Shown here piece by piece: positions 35,336-44,722 of a stretch of DNA of 64,000 nucleotides. How positions within the stretch are numbered: the first letter of the stretch is position 1; the number at the start of each line of letters is the position of its first letter. The stretch lies in contig NZ_CP047652.1 in the NCBI RefSeq assembly GCF_009906835.1, positions 1,240,001 to 1,304,000 on the forward strand. The letters are read 5' to 3'. The notes below the pieces were generated by a model. It was not told where the DNA came from and did no database searches. It saw only the letters and a list, made by a program, of their open reading frames with translations. Origin of the DNA: Aristophania vespae (GTDB lineage: Bacteria > Pseudomonadota > Alphaproteobacteria > Acetobacterales > Acetobacteraceae). A program made the translations under genes and the position numbers.

Positions 35336-35916
35336 ACATCCGCTCCCTTTTCATTGGTAAGGGTCTCAACACGCACAGAGTGATTGGTATAAACACATAT
35401 GTCACCCGCGATTTTCATAGCACGCCTTGCTATTTCCTCAGCTTCTAAATTATCCACCGTTAGCAAGGCACGAGCTGCTGAAAGAGCAAAATTTCCGCCT
35501 GAACCAATGGCAATAATACCATCTTCTGGTTCTAAAACATCGCCATTACCAGTGAGTGTAAAAGAACGTTCTTTATCTGCAACAGCCATCATTGCCTCTA
35601 ACCTGCGCAGATAGCGGTCAGTTCGCCAATCCTTCGCAAGTTCAACACAGGCACGTTCTAACTGGCCAGGATAACGCTCTAACTTTGCTTCTAATCTTTC
35701 AAGCAAGGTAAAAGCATCTGCCGTTGCACCGGCAAATCCTGCCAAAATGGAATCATCTGGGCCTATACGTCTTACCTTGCGGGCATTGCCTTTAATGACA
35801 GTTTGACCAAGTGTCACTTGGCCATCTCCAGCCATTGCCACTTGATTGTTACGACGGACACATAAAATTGTTGTGCCGTGCCACCCAATAGGGTCATGGG
35901 AAGAATGGTTCATCAT
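35332..35916 (-). CDS. hslV: ATP-dependent protease peptidase subunit HslV
   Basis: A proteasome-like peptidase of about 194 residues. The catalytic Thr follows GWHG (Thr15 from the chosen start), exposed by removal of a short propeptide as in other alphaproteobacteria; [23 protein letters not shown] then matches HslV. The frame extends to 35961, but the double ATG at 35916 gives the usual propeptide. It forms hexamer rings under HslU. Confidence 0.95.
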   Translation of the reverse strand: MMNHSSHDPIGWHGTTILCVRRNNQVAMAGDGQVTLGQTVIKGNARKVRRIGPDDSILAGFAGATADAFTLLERLEAKLERYPGQLERACVELAKDWRTDRYLRRLEAMMAVADKERSFTLTGNGDVLEPEDGIIAIGSGGNFALSAARALLTVDNLEAEEIARRAMKIAGDICVYTNHSVRVETLTNEKGADV

Positions 35917-35970
35917 AAATTCCAAAATGGTAATTTGTTCTTTAAACTCAAGCCCTAACAAGGCAATTCT

Positions 35971-37908
35971 TCAATTCATAAGTTCATGCACTGAACGTAA
36001 CAGCATCTCTTGAGTAAAAGGTTTTGAAAGAAGGGGGGCCCCTCCCAAATCAAGATTTGCGACATCCCCGCTCATATATAAAAGCTTTATGTTAGGAAGA
36101 CGTTGCTGCAAAAATCTTGCACAACTCGGCCCATCATGGCTGGGCATACGTACATCTAATATCGCAAGGTCAGGGTGATAGCCACTATCAAGAAGAGCTA
36201 AAGCCTCATCCAAATTCCGCGCATTCTTGACTTCCAAGCCATCAATTTCAAGAAAATTAGAAACAACCAGTCTAATCATATCTTCGTCATCAACAACCAA
36301 GATACGATGTTTTTGCGCTTTCTGATTGTCTGTTGCTGCGTGAAAGTTTTCTTTCGAGCTTTCTTCTGTAATCTGAGACGTGACTATGGGTAAAAATAAC
36401 GTCATTACAGTGCCCTGTTGCGGCTTACTAATAACCCGAATATCGCCGTAACAGCGTGTAATGAATCCATAAACACCTGATAAACCCAATCCGGTGCCTT
36501 TTCCTACCTCTTTTGTTGTGAAAAAGGGATCAAAAATGCGGTCAATAATCTCGGGAGGCATACCCTCCCCTTCATCGGCCACATCTAAAGCAACAGCATG
36601 ACAAGGTGCACAGTAAGACGGGGCATTTTTCAAACTATGCTCCACTAATCGTGCTTTGATCTCAACCTTTCCCCCATGTGGCATAGCATCACGCGCATTG
36701 ACACAAAGATTAAGCAAGGCCATTTCGAGCTGCTGAGGGTCAGTCAGAATAAGGGGAACGCCTTCTGATACGGGGTGAATAACCAACTCGCAGCGTTGCC
36801 CTCCCCCTCGCAGACTTTGCCCTAAAATTCCTTCTAAATCAGCTAAAAACCGCCTTATAGGAACTTCTTTTAGTGAATCCTGCTTTGACCGGCCAAATTG
36901 CAGTAAACGCCGCGTTAAAGCCGCCCCTCTCTGAACAGCATCTTTAGCCTGCTGCAAAAAACGGAGCGCCTGGAGCTTATCAGGCGCAATATCATCTTCA
37001 AGCATTTCCAAAGACCCAGAAATAGCCGCCAGAAGATTGTTAAAATCATGTGCAACTCCTCCTGCCAAGGTGCCAAGAGACTCTAATCTTTCTGCCTGAC
37101 GCAACTGAGATTCAATTGTCACGCGACGCGTAACGTCACGATCAAGACAGACTTGCCAGGCCTGCTCTTGAGGGACATTTTTTGGCCAGGCTAAAGTAAG
37201 CCTATTGAGCTCATGCCACCGTGTTTTTATGGCACCAGAATTTGTTGTGACTTGTTCAGCAACAAGACGTTCTGACTGCCCATTGCGACGGGTTTCTTCC
37301 CGCATTTTTAAAATTTCATCACGCAAGGCAGGGGGATAATGGGTTATTTCATCTCCCCAATATTCATCTAACTTATCTTTGACATTACTCCGTATGGAAT
37401 TCCCCTGTGCATCAGAAAAAATAAGATTAAGGGGAAGAGCTTCCATTAAGCCACGCAATAAAGCTTGCTCTGTACGTAAAGCTCTCTGAGAAAGACAATG
37501 CTGAGTGACTTCAGCGACTAAAGTACGAAGTGATTCAGACTCCCAGGGTTTGTGGATATAAGCCTGTACATTGCCCTCATTAAGGGCTGAAACAACAGCC
37601 TCAAGGTCTGCATAGCCTGTTAAAAGAATGCTACGTGCATCAGAAATTTCGTCAGCACGAGCTAAAAACCGGTCCCCCATCAAGCCTGGCATTCTTTGAT
37701 CAGAGATAATCGTTGCTGTTTCTGGGTGCTGCGATAATAGCTCCAGGGCTTCCAAAGGGTCAGTCGTTGTCAGAAGAGTATAATCATCTTCTAAGATATC
37801 ACTCAAAGCGATGAGAATTTCCTCTTCATCATCCACAAGCAAAATAGTCGGGCGATCATTATCAGTTCTGGAATAAACCATTTCTTGACTAGCAGTCTCT
37901 TGAGACAT
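35971..37908 (-). CDS. Hybrid sensor histidine kinase, REC-PAS-HisKA-HATPase-REC
   Basis: A 645-residue soluble signalling protein. Receiver 1 (residues 18-130) has LVDDEEE, phosphoacceptor Asp70 (IISDQRMPG) and Lys in IHKPW. A PAS-like region spans about 145-270. HisKA has His287 in GGVAHDFNNLLAAI. The ATPase domain has NLCVNARDAMP (N box), DEGEGMPPE (G1) and GKGTGLGLSGVYG (G2). Receiver 2 (about residues 530-645) has VVDDED and Asp585 (ILDVRMPSHDG). No membrane segment is seen. It is the second gene of a pair, its ATG overlapping the stop of the next kinase gene by one base. Signal and output are unknown. Confidence 0.85.
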   Translation of the reverse strand: MSQETASQEMVYSRTDNDRPTILLVDDEEEILIALSDILEDDYTLLTTTDPLEALELLSQHPETATIISDQRMPGLMGDRFLARADEISDARSILLTGYADLEAVVSALNEGNVQAYIHKPWESESLRTLVAEVTQHCLSQRALRTEQALLRGLMEALPLNLIFSDAQGNSIRSNVKDKLDEYWGDEITHYPPALRDEILKMREETRRNGQSERLVAEQVTTNSGAIKTRWHELNRLTLAWPKNVPQEQAWQVCLDRDVTRRVTIESQLRQAERLESLGTLAGGVAHDFNNLLAAISGSLEMLEDDIAPDKLQALRFLQQAKDAVQRGAALTRRLLQFGRSKQDSLKEVPIRRFLADLEGILGQSLRGGGQRCELVIHPVSEGVPLILTDPQQLEMALLNLCVNARDAMPHGGKVEIKARLVEHSLKNAPSYCAPCHAVALDVADEGEGMPPEIIDRIFDPFFTTKEVGKGTGLGLSGVYGFITRCYGDIRVISKPQQGTVMTLFLPIVTSQITEESSKENFHAATDNQKAQKHRILVVDDEDMIRLVVSNFLEIDGLEVKNARNLDEALALLDSGYHPDLAILDVRMPSHDGPSCARFLQQRLPNIKLLYMSGDVANLDLGGAPLLSKPFTQEMLLRSVHELMN

Positions 37909-39770
37909 TATTTAACGCGCCCCTTTGCAGCCAAACCTTCTGGCGTTTGGTAAACAGGAATGACGAGCCTAAAACAAGTACCACTAGCAGGCTTATGCTC
38001 CCATAATCCAGGACCAATTTCGATCGTGCCACCATGTGCCTCTACTACGCCATGGGCGATAGCCAAACCTAGGCCAGTCCCTTCTCCAACTGGTTTGGTT
38101 GTAAAAAACGGATCAAAAACCCTGTGTTGAACATCTTCTTTTAGGCCTGTCCCATCATCACAAACAGTAATGATATAGCTATCATTTTGAAGATGTGTCG
38201 CAATTTCTATATGACCCTGAGCAGGCTCAGACGCTTTATAACCCGAAGCAATGGCATCGGCTGCGTTTGAAATAATATTCATGACTGCTTGATTAATAAG
38301 AGAGGCCTGGCAAATTAAATGAGATGGCGCCTCTAATTTTTTGGTCACCTGAATATTCTTGCCGAGTTTGTGAGCCAAAAGCGTTAATGTTATCTCCAAA
38401 GCTTCAACCACATCTACTTTCTGAAATACAGTTTCGTCTAAACGTGAGAAACGACGCAAACCAACAACAAGATTTTGAATGCGCTGAAGGCCTATTTTCA
38501 TAGCCTCCAGTCGAGACGATCCTTTTTCAATCTTTTTCCGTGTGTCTTCAGATGTAACTTCGGTTTTCAAGGCTGCCAGGCTAGCAGCAACAGTGCTGGC
38601 ATGGCTTATGGTAAAAGCAAGGGGGTTATTAATTTCATGGGCAATCCCTGCCACGAGTTCGCCTAAAGAAGCCATCTTGGCTGTATGAACCAACTTTGCC
38701 TGTGCCTGGATAAGCTGCGTGTTAGTATGAGCAAGTTCCTGGTTAGCCTGCTCCAAAGCCTCAGCCATCTCAGCTTTGGCACGGGCTGCCTCTAAAGCAA
38801 TAGCAGCTCTCTGGCGTTCTGACTCTTTTTGCCGAAAGCTCTCTTCAGCCATGCGCCTTTGAGCTAAAGTGCGAATTCTTAGTGCCAGAACATCTAATGA
38901 AATGTCACTTGATACAAGATCATCTATGCCTGCTTCTAAATACGCAACAGATGATTGCCCACGAAATCTTTGAGCTTCAACAATCCCCAAAATACGAAAA
39001 GGCGTCGCCCCTGCTTCCTTAATGGCTTGACGACGTTTTTCTATAAGTTGGCAGAATTCTAAATCTCCTTCTCCCTTACCAAGGTCAACTAGTACCAAAC
39101 AGTCAGGTGCTGAACCACTTCCCAACCAGCCTCCCTCAATCAAATCGGTCGATCGTTCAACTGTTGTAACTGTATAGCCATCTCTCCATAAAAGCTCACC
39201 TAACCCTGGGCCTTCCTGGTAATCATCATCCAAATCATCTTCTAAGAATTCGGCCTGTGCGTTTTCCCAAAAATTTAAGAGGGATTCATCGGTAGGAGGA
39301 TTAACAATAACAATACGGGCCCGACGGAGTTTGGCAGAATCTTCTTCCGGGATTCTCTCTGTGCCTGTTTGGAGTAAGGCCCTAATGCGTAAAAATAAAA
39401 GATCTGGATGAGCAGAACGCGAAATATAAGCATCTGCGCCACTTTCCAAACCATCCCGCTCTACACCAGAAGAAACATCTTCTGTGAGCATCAAGACAGG
39501 GATGGAGCGCAGCCACCCATCAAGACGTAACCGGCGCACGAGCTGTCCTGCACTCATTCCAGCAAGCCAGGTACAAACCACGATTAAATCTGGCAGCCCG
39601 TTAACTCTGCTTTGCTCAAGAACGGGTAAAGCATTCTCAGCACACTCTACACAGACAAGATGAAAGCCTTGTGATAAAAGGAGGTGCTTTATTTTTCCCT
39701 GCTCCTCCCCGTCTGGTTCAACAAGAAGGATATTAATTTTTTCCAGTTCTGCAGGACGGAAAATTTGCAT
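37908..39770 (-). CDS. Histidine kinase with two N-terminal receiver-like domains
   Basis: A 620-residue soluble protein. Receiver-like domain 1 (residues 12-135) has the acidic pocket reduced to VEPDGEE and a Cys66 (LIVVCTWLAGM) where the phosphoacceptor Asp should be, so it is probably not phosphorylated. Receiver-like domain 2 (about 150-300) has LVLVDLGKGEGD and an atypical acidic insert. A coiled coil (305-365) leads to HisKA with His378 (GELVAGIAHEINNPLAF) and an ATPase domain with NAADAIASG, DDGTGLKED and GEGTGLGLAIAHG. It is immediately upstream of the hybrid kinase and likely feeds it. Confidence 0.82.
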   Translation of the reverse strand: MQIFRPAELEKINILLVEPDGEEQGKIKHLLLSQGFHLVCVECAENALPVLEQSRVNGLPDLIVVCTWLAGMSAGQLVRRLRLDGWLRSIPVLMLTEDVSSGVERDGLESGADAYISRSAHPDLLFLRIRALLQTGTERIPEEDSAKLRRARIVIVNPPTDESLLNFWENAQAEFLEDDLDDDYQEGPGLGELLWRDGYTVTTVERSTDLIEGGWLGSGSAPDCLVLVDLGKGEGDLEFCQLIEKRRQAIKEAGATPFRILGIVEAQRFRGQSSVAYLEAGIDDLVSSDISLDVLALRIRTLAQRRMAEESFRQKESERQRAAIALEAARAKAEMAEALEQANQELAHTNTQLIQAQAKLVHTAKMASLGELVAGIAHEINNPLAFTISHASTVAASLAALKTEVTSEDTRKKIEKGSSRLEAMKIGLQRIQNLVVGLRRFSRLDETVFQKVDVVEALEITLTLLAHKLGKNIQVTKKLEAPSHLICQASLINQAVMNIISNAADAIASGYKASEPAQGHIEIATHLQNDSYIITVCDDGTGLKEDVQHRVFDPFFTTKPVGEGTGLGLAIAHGVVEAHGGTIEIGPGLWEHKPASGTCFRLVIPVYQTPEGLAAKGRVK

Positions 39771-39910
39771 AATAACCCCTTTATCCGCTAGGCGAAAAAC
39801 GCGTATAGGCTCATTGGTATTATAGTCACTTATAGGCCCTATAATATAATGAGCCTATATTTGATGAGGTCTATTGGCCCTTCTGAACTCATAAAAGGTT
39901 TCAAAGCTTT

Positions 39911-40354
39911 ATGAATGATCACTCTTCACCACTGACATCGCCTGAAACAAGGCGCCTTACACAGCCTTCTTTCTCCTCGAAGGAACGGTCTTCATTATCA
40001 AAACAACCTTTTGCAGGCCGTATTCTCCTGACTGGCATTTGGGGAGTTTTTCATTTTTTAGCTTGTTTTTTGCTTCAAGTTTGCGAACTTTTTGCACCTT
40101 TAGCCCTCATTCTTGGCTTTGGCTGGACTTTTTTGCCTCACCTCATTGGAGTTGTGAATCAGAATGTTGTCACCACCAGTAGTGACCCTCAAACAAAAGA
40201 ACTCATTAACCACATTACGCAATCGCTTCCGACTCGCCTGGACATAATGGGGCATACCCTAACCGCTCATGGTTTAATCATTGATGGTTTTTTACTCATG
40301 GCTTTGGCTGCCCTTTGTGCCACGATTGCAACATGGCTTGGTCGCCGCCTTTAA
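39911..40354 (+). CDS. Small membrane protein before the FtsE/FtsX-like pair
   Basis: A 147-residue protein with a polar Ser/Arg-rich N-terminus (residues 1-37), two close hydrophobic segments at about 38-58 and 60-82, and a final membrane segment near 122-143. Between them lies the periplasmic-sized HITQSLPTRLDIMGHTLTAHG. I recognise no family. It precedes the FtsE-like gene by 71 bp in the same direction. The codon use is similar to neighbours. Function unknown. Confidence 0.6.
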   Translation: MNDHSSPLTSPETRRLTQPSFSSKERSSLSKQPFAGRILLTGIWGVFHFLACFLLQVCELFAPLALILGFGWTFLPHLIGVVNQNVVTTSSDPQTKELINHITQSLPTRLDIMGHTLTAHGLIIDGFLLMALAALCATIATWLGRRL

Positions 40355-40425
40355 TTCTAACTAGACGATACAACTTTAAAATTTTGCAATTAAATGGTTA
40401 AGAATTTTAATGCTTAAGTTTTTGA

Positions 40426-41148
40426 ATGATTGAGCTACACAATCTAACGCTTCCTATTTCTCGGGATTATCATCCGCAGAATCAGCAAACACTATCTCTC
40501 CGTTTGGAAATAGGAAGCCATTACTGGCTCCTGGGGCCCCCTGAAAGTGGAAAAACCAGCTTGCTTGAAATTCTTGCCCTGCAACGTTCTTTTTCAAAAG
40601 GCACCTTCAATTTATTTGGAAACGATATTTCTAAAAAGATGCCTTCTAAAACATTATCTTTTCTTCGTTCTCGCATTAGCTATATTGCTGACAATCCTGA
40701 ATTTATTGAAGAATGGACAATATTTGACAATATCGCTCTACCTTTAAGACTTAACCAGTATGATCGAAAAACAATTATCCATGATACGACTACAATTTTA
40801 AGGTGGCTTTCTTTAGATAAAGATGCACAATCTTACCCAAAGACCCTGTCCCATACAGCCTTACTCAAAGCTTCTATAGCCCGCGCTCTGATTAATAGAC
40901 CCGCCCTTTTACTGATTGATAAACTCGCTCTTACAATTAATCAGTACGTCCAGGATAAACTTATTACGATTCTTAAAGAAATTATCGCTACGGGCAAAAC
41001 AACTGTCGTTATTGCAACAGAAACATCTGACTTAGTACATTTATTACCCGGCCCCATTATTCATCTGCCAGCACAATTTCCAGATACTGGCTCTCCTTTT
41101 AAATCACTCAGAACACCAGTTTCAAGCAAACGTTCCAGATGGTTTTGA
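40426..41148 (+). CDS. FtsE-like ABC ATPase with degraded catalytic motifs
   Basis: A 240-residue ABC-type ATPase paired with an FtsX-like permease, the arrangement of the cell-division regulator FtsEX. Walker A is intact (GPPESGKTS, residues 37-45). The signature LSGGQ is LSHTA (141-145), and the Walker B region reads LLLIDK (161-166), Lys replacing the catalytic Glu. There is also no H-loop His in the expected VVIATETSDL. ATP may bind but hydrolysis should be poor or absent. The overall divergence is high, so FtsE assignment rests on context and fold. Confidence 0.7.
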   Translation: MIELHNLTLPISRDYHPQNQQTLSLRLEIGSHYWLLGPPESGKTSLLEILALQRSFSKGTFNLFGNDISKKMPSKTLSFLRSRISYIADNPEFIEEWTIFDNIALPLRLNQYDRKTIIHDTTTILRWLSLDKDAQSYPKTLSHTALLKASIARALINRPALLLIDKLALTINQYVQDKLITILKEIIATGKTTVVIATETSDLVHLLPGPIIHLPAQFPDTGSPFKSLRTPVSSKRSRWF

Positions 41149-41157
41149 AAAAAATAA

Positions 41158-42069
41158 ATGAATTATTTATCACGCTTCCCTCCACTTGTTCCGCGTTTAT
41201 GCTCTAATTTTCTGCCTTTTTTTGCAGCCTTATCAATTTTGCTTGTAGGAGCAGGGATTGATCTGACAATTGGCTCTAACGCGCTCATTCAAAGTTGGGA
41301 ATCTCGGTTAGAAGATCACGCTCTTATTGCTTTACCTCCTTCGCAACAAGCTGGCAGTGTCACTCCCCAATCACCAGAAGCACAAAGTTCTGACTTGCTT
41401 CAAATATTACACGCAAATAAACAAATAACTGATATCAAATTTGTTTCTAGAGAAGAAATAACGCAAATATTATCTAATTGGGGAAGTTCCTGGCCTGGCC
41501 CTTTGCCCATTGTCGTAAGGGTCAATTATGAAGGGGAGCGTCAAACACTTGAGCAAAATATTGTAACCAAAGAACCAAAAGCTATTGTCGTTTTCCCCCC
41601 TGCCCCATCTCAATTTTTACATCCTCTTACTGTCCCTCTCCGCCTGGCTAATAAAACCATTACATTTTTTCTGATTTTGACTGGAGAATTTGTATTTTTT
41701 TTAGGCGTGATTTTGTCACTTCATAGTGGATGGATAAAACATTATAATAGCTTAAAAATATTGTCTCATTTAGGGTGCTCGCATCAAAACCTCTTTCGCA
41801 GTCTTATGCGACAATTTGGCTGGCGGTGTTTATTAGGAGGATATGTGGGTGTGCTAGTACTTATTCCCTTCATAAATGGGATAACATCTATGCTGCGTCC
41901 CATCTTGCAGCTACCGCTTGAAAACACAACCTTATATAATCTGTTCTTTCATAATCCCTTTAGTTTTTTCTGGAGTTTTGTAATTATTTTATCACCACTC
42001 CTTAATTGTCTGGTAGGATGGGGCCTGACTTACTGTTCACTTAAGCTTACGTCTCATAAATTCTTATGA
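41158..42069 (+). CDS. FtsX-like permease
   Basis: A 303-residue protein with an N-terminal membrane segment (residues 18-40), an extracytoplasmic domain (about 45-165) with DIKFVSREEITQILSNWG, similar to FtsX's periplasmic domain, and three C-terminal membrane segments near 170-192, 218-240 and 270-295. This 1+3 topology is that of FtsX. It starts nine bases after the ATPase gene and its stop overlaps the next gene by four bases. It probably signals to peptidoglycan hydrolases, but no partner is near. Confidence 0.75.
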   Translation: MNYLSRFPPLVPRLCSNFLPFFAALSILLVGAGIDLTIGSNALIQSWESRLEDHALIALPPSQQAGSVTPQSPEAQSSDLLQILHANKQITDIKFVSREEITQILSNWGSSWPGPLPIVVRVNYEGERQTLEQNIVTKEPKAIVVFPPAPSQFLHPLTVPLRLANKTITFFLILTGEFVFFLGVILSLHSGWIKHYNSLKILSHLGCSHQNLFRSLMRQFGWRCLLGGYVGVLVLIPFINGITSMLRPILQLPLENTTLYNLFFHNPFSFFWSFVIILSPLLNCLVGWGLTYCSLKLTSHKFL

Positions 42070-42698
42070 ATAAAGCCCTTTTTTACCAACACAGATTTAT
42101 TTGGGCATTTTTAGGCTGTATAATATCTTTATTTCTAGCGGGTTTTGTTTTTTTCATTATTTGCGTGACGAGGACTGAGTCATTTCCTCACGATATTAAA
42201 GCTGGCGATTATGATATTGTTGTATTTACAGGAGGAGATAACCGAGTCAAAACTGCACTTGATCTGCTTAAACGAAATCCTTCAGCACGTTTACTTATTT
42301 CAGGTGTAGAACCTAATAGTAACTTGCATCAGATTTTTCACAGTGCACAGAGCACTACTTTTCCGCCAGAGTTAGTCTCGCATATCACTTTAGGTTACAG
42401 AGCACATAGCACTTCTGGCAATGCTCAAGAAACAGCAGAGTGGGTCAAGCTTAAGGATAAGCACAACCTAGTTGTTGTTACGTCAAGCTATCACATGCCT
42501 CGTGCTTTATTAGAGTTAAAACGCACAGGGACAAAACTACATTTTATCCCATATTGGGTGCAGTCAAGAAATTTACATACACTGTACTCACCAAAAGTAA
42601 TTAAAATATTATGCCGAGAATATATAAAATTTTTAGGTGCCATTGTACGTAATATTTTTTATAACCCTAACGTTACACATCGTCTTAGTTCAAGCTAG
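42066..42698 (+). CDS. YdcF/SanA-like DUF218 membrane protein
   Basis: A 210-residue protein with one N-terminal membrane helix (about residues 12-34) and an extracytoplasmic DUF218 domain: DYDIVVFTGGDNRVKTALDLL, PSARLLISG, STSGNAQETAEWV and NLVVVTSSYHMPRALLEL. The last (SxxYHxxRA) is the family hallmark. E. coli relatives (ElyC, SanA) affect envelope integrity. It overlaps the FtsX-like stop by ATGA and precedes a PlsC-type gene, consistent with an envelope operon. Confidence 0.82.
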   Translation: MNKALFYQHRFIWAFLGCIISLFLAGFVFFIICVTRTESFPHDIKAGDYDIVVFTGGDNRVKTALDLLKRNPSARLLISGVEPNSNLHQIFHSAQSTTFPPELVSHITLGYRAHSTSGNAQETAEWVKLKDKHNLVVVTSSYHMPRALLELKRTGTKLHFIPYWVQSRNLHTLYSPKVIKILCREYIKFLGAIVRNIFYNPNVTHRLSSS

Positions 42699-42721
42699 TT
42701 TTAGGGCCCCAAGGAAAGTCT

Positions 42722-43462
42722 ATGAATTTGCTACGCGGTGTTATTTTTAATCTTTATCTTTTTTGCCTGACTCTAACTATGGGTCTGGGTGCCTTACCTA
42801 TTCGCCTGCTTAATAGAAAAACCATAGCATTGCGTTACGCCAAAGCATGGTCGCGGGCCGTATTGTGGGGGTTAGAGCATTTATGTTCAATTACTATCGA
42901 AATAAGAGGTAAAGACCATATTCCTGACGGCCCCGTAATGATTGCCTCACAGCATCAATCTTTTTTTGATGGTTTTATCTGGATGAATAATGTCACACTT
43001 CCAGCTTATATCATTAAAAAAGAACTGACTCTTATTCCTTTTGTTGGTCCCATGCTTCTTTTAAGCGGTATGATCCCCGTTGATCGGAAAGGAGGGTCTC
43101 AAGCTTTACGAGATATGATGGACAACACTGCCACTGCCCAAAATCAGGGAAGACAGATTATTATTTTTCCCGAGGGCACACGTACCAAACCCGGCGTTAA
43201 GGTTCCTATTCAAAATGGTATTGTAGCCCTTGCCCGGCAATCCAAAGGGCCCATCATTCCTGTAGTTACTAATTCTGGTCTTTTTTGGCCAAAATCAATA
43301 TGGCGCAAATACTCGGGCACTTTAATTATAGCGATTGGACGCCCATTACCTCCGGCAAAAGGGCGTGATCTTATTAAACACCTCGATAATGCCTGGGATG
43401 AGTTGTGTAAAATCAACAAAATAACCTATGAATCTGTGGATAACTCTGTGGATCGGAACTAA
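42722..43462 (+). CDS. plsC: 1-acyl-sn-glycerol-3-phosphate acyltransferase (PlsC family)
   Basis: A 246-residue membrane-associated acyltransferase. Catalytic HX4D is HQSFFDGF near residue 78. The substrate motif FPEGTRTKPG is near residue 142. An N-terminal hydrophobic segment anchors it. It converts lysophosphatidic acid to phosphatidic acid in phospholipid synthesis. AAGGAAAG lies before the ATG. It ends the operon of the FtsE/FtsX-like genes; other paralogues could exist, so the gene symbol is tentative. Confidence 0.85.
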   Translation: MNLLRGVIFNLYLFCLTLTMGLGALPIRLLNRKTIALRYAKAWSRAVLWGLEHLCSITIEIRGKDHIPDGPVMIASQHQSFFDGFIWMNNVTLPAYIIKKELTLIPFVGPMLLLSGMIPVDRKGGSQALRDMMDNTATAQNQGRQIIIFPEGTRTKPGVKVPIQNGIVALARQSKGPIIPVVTNSGLFWPKSIWRKYSGTLIIAIGRPLPPAKGRDLIKHLDNAWDELCKINKITYESVDNSVDRN

Positions 43463-44053
43463 ATATGTCTTTCTGTTAAGTTATTACTCCTTTTAAGACA
43501 TTTTTTACCTCTCATTTTATTAGGATTTTCTAGAAACTATACTTTAAGCTTTTAATCCCAGAAATTAGCCAAAAATTTACCTAAGATTCTGCACTTCACA
43601 CTCTTGACAAATATGAGTCCAAACTATTCTTAGGGTGAATCGGGAGAGACTTTCCTTGTATATTACAAATTGGGGATAAAAAGTTATCTCTTATATATTG
43701 GCAGTGTAAAAGGGCGTTTTAATCTAACTAGTGTAGCCCTCTGCTATAGTAAAAACTTAGAGCCACGTCGTAGATTACCTCACTAAGCCATGCCTAAAGA
43801 TTAGATCAATTATTCTGAAATATGTCGTAGCTCTCGGAAGTAAGGGGCAGATTAACGGAATAGTCATATTCAATATTTTACTTATTTGCGTCAATATAGG
43901 GGATAGACGTAACAAAGTCTCTTATAAGAATAAAATATAGATATACAAAAAAGTGGCACGTTGTCTTAATGTTTAAAAACTATAATTTTCTATGATATTA
44001 ATTTCGTGTATTAAGGTTTGAAATATAACACTTAGTCATAAGGGAAATTTATT
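43463..44053. other. 591-bp AT-rich region without a recognisable gene
   Basis: No open frame with coding character, tRNA or strong hairpin is visible. A TTGACA at about 43606 with TATTCT 15 bases later is a weak promoter candidate for a transcript toward the repeat-protein gene, but the distance to the ATG is about 440 bases. AAGGGAA just before 44054 is a ribosome site for the next gene. A long leader or a small RNA is possible. Confidence 0.5.
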
Positions 44054-44518
44054 ATGCCATATTATCGTTCTATTTTAAGCATGTCTTTTTTTGCGTTTTC
44101 GCTTTTATTATCCCCTGTGGCTCATGCCTCATATGATAGCAGTGGAATTAAAGAGGGTGCCATTGAGGATAATTATCACCAAACGCTGGGCCATATTGAA
44201 AATGATGGAACCATTAGCAATAGTTATCACCAAACAGTAGGCCATATTGAAAAAGATGGAACCATTGGCGACAGATACCATCAAACGATAGGCCATGTTG
44301 AAGAAGATGGAACTATTGGCGATAGTTATCACCAAACGGTAGGCCATGTTGAAGAAGATGGAGCTATTGAGAATAATTACCACCAAACAATAGGATATCT
44401 TGAGCAAGATGGGACTGTTACGGATAATTATCACCAAACGGTAGGCCACGTACCACCAGGCGCCAAAGGTGCAGCTTTCGAGCTCCTTACTCATTTTTTC
44501 CAAAAGCATCACGGATAA
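44054..44518 (+). CDS. Secreted tandem-repeat protein, 17-residue YHQTxGHxExDGTI units
   Basis: A 154-residue protein. The signal peptide (about 25 residues) ends VAHA-SYDSS. Six repeats start at Tyr41, 58, 75, 92, 109 and 126, a strict 17-residue period (51 bp in DNA, 44174-44452). The consensus is YHQTvGHvEeDGTIgds; each unit has two conserved His six residues apart and an acidic patch. The tail is Ala/Phe-rich and ends FFQKHHG. The regular His spacing would suit a beta-helix or metal binding, but no known family comes to mind. The DNA repeats have diverged at third positions while the protein is conserved, which suggests selection. Function unknown. Confidence 0.7.
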   Translation: MPYYRSILSMSFFAFSLLLSPVAHASYDSSGIKEGAIEDNYHQTLGHIENDGTISNSYHQTVGHIEKDGTIGDRYHQTIGHVEEDGTIGDSYHQTVGHVEEDGAIENNYHQTIGYLEQDGTVTDNYHQTVGHVPPGAKGAAFELLTHFFQKHHG

Positions 44519-44722
44519 TTTTTTTCTCTGCACAACGCAGTGCAATCATTTACGAGGCTTTTCGTTCTTTCTATCGCCTGCCTGACTGCTAACGTTATGA
44601 ATGCGCTAGGAGTAGGACGATAAGCGTCTAAGATGCTTGTTGTAATGATAATATCGCATTTAGCAGACATAAAAGCATCTTCATATTCGCTCAGATATCT
44701 CCGAAATCAGGATCACTATTTA

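Noticed and set aside
44129-44545. Antisense ORF through the YHQT repeats
   Set aside because: The open frame results from the 51-bp periodicity; the sense strand has the signal peptide and ribosome site.
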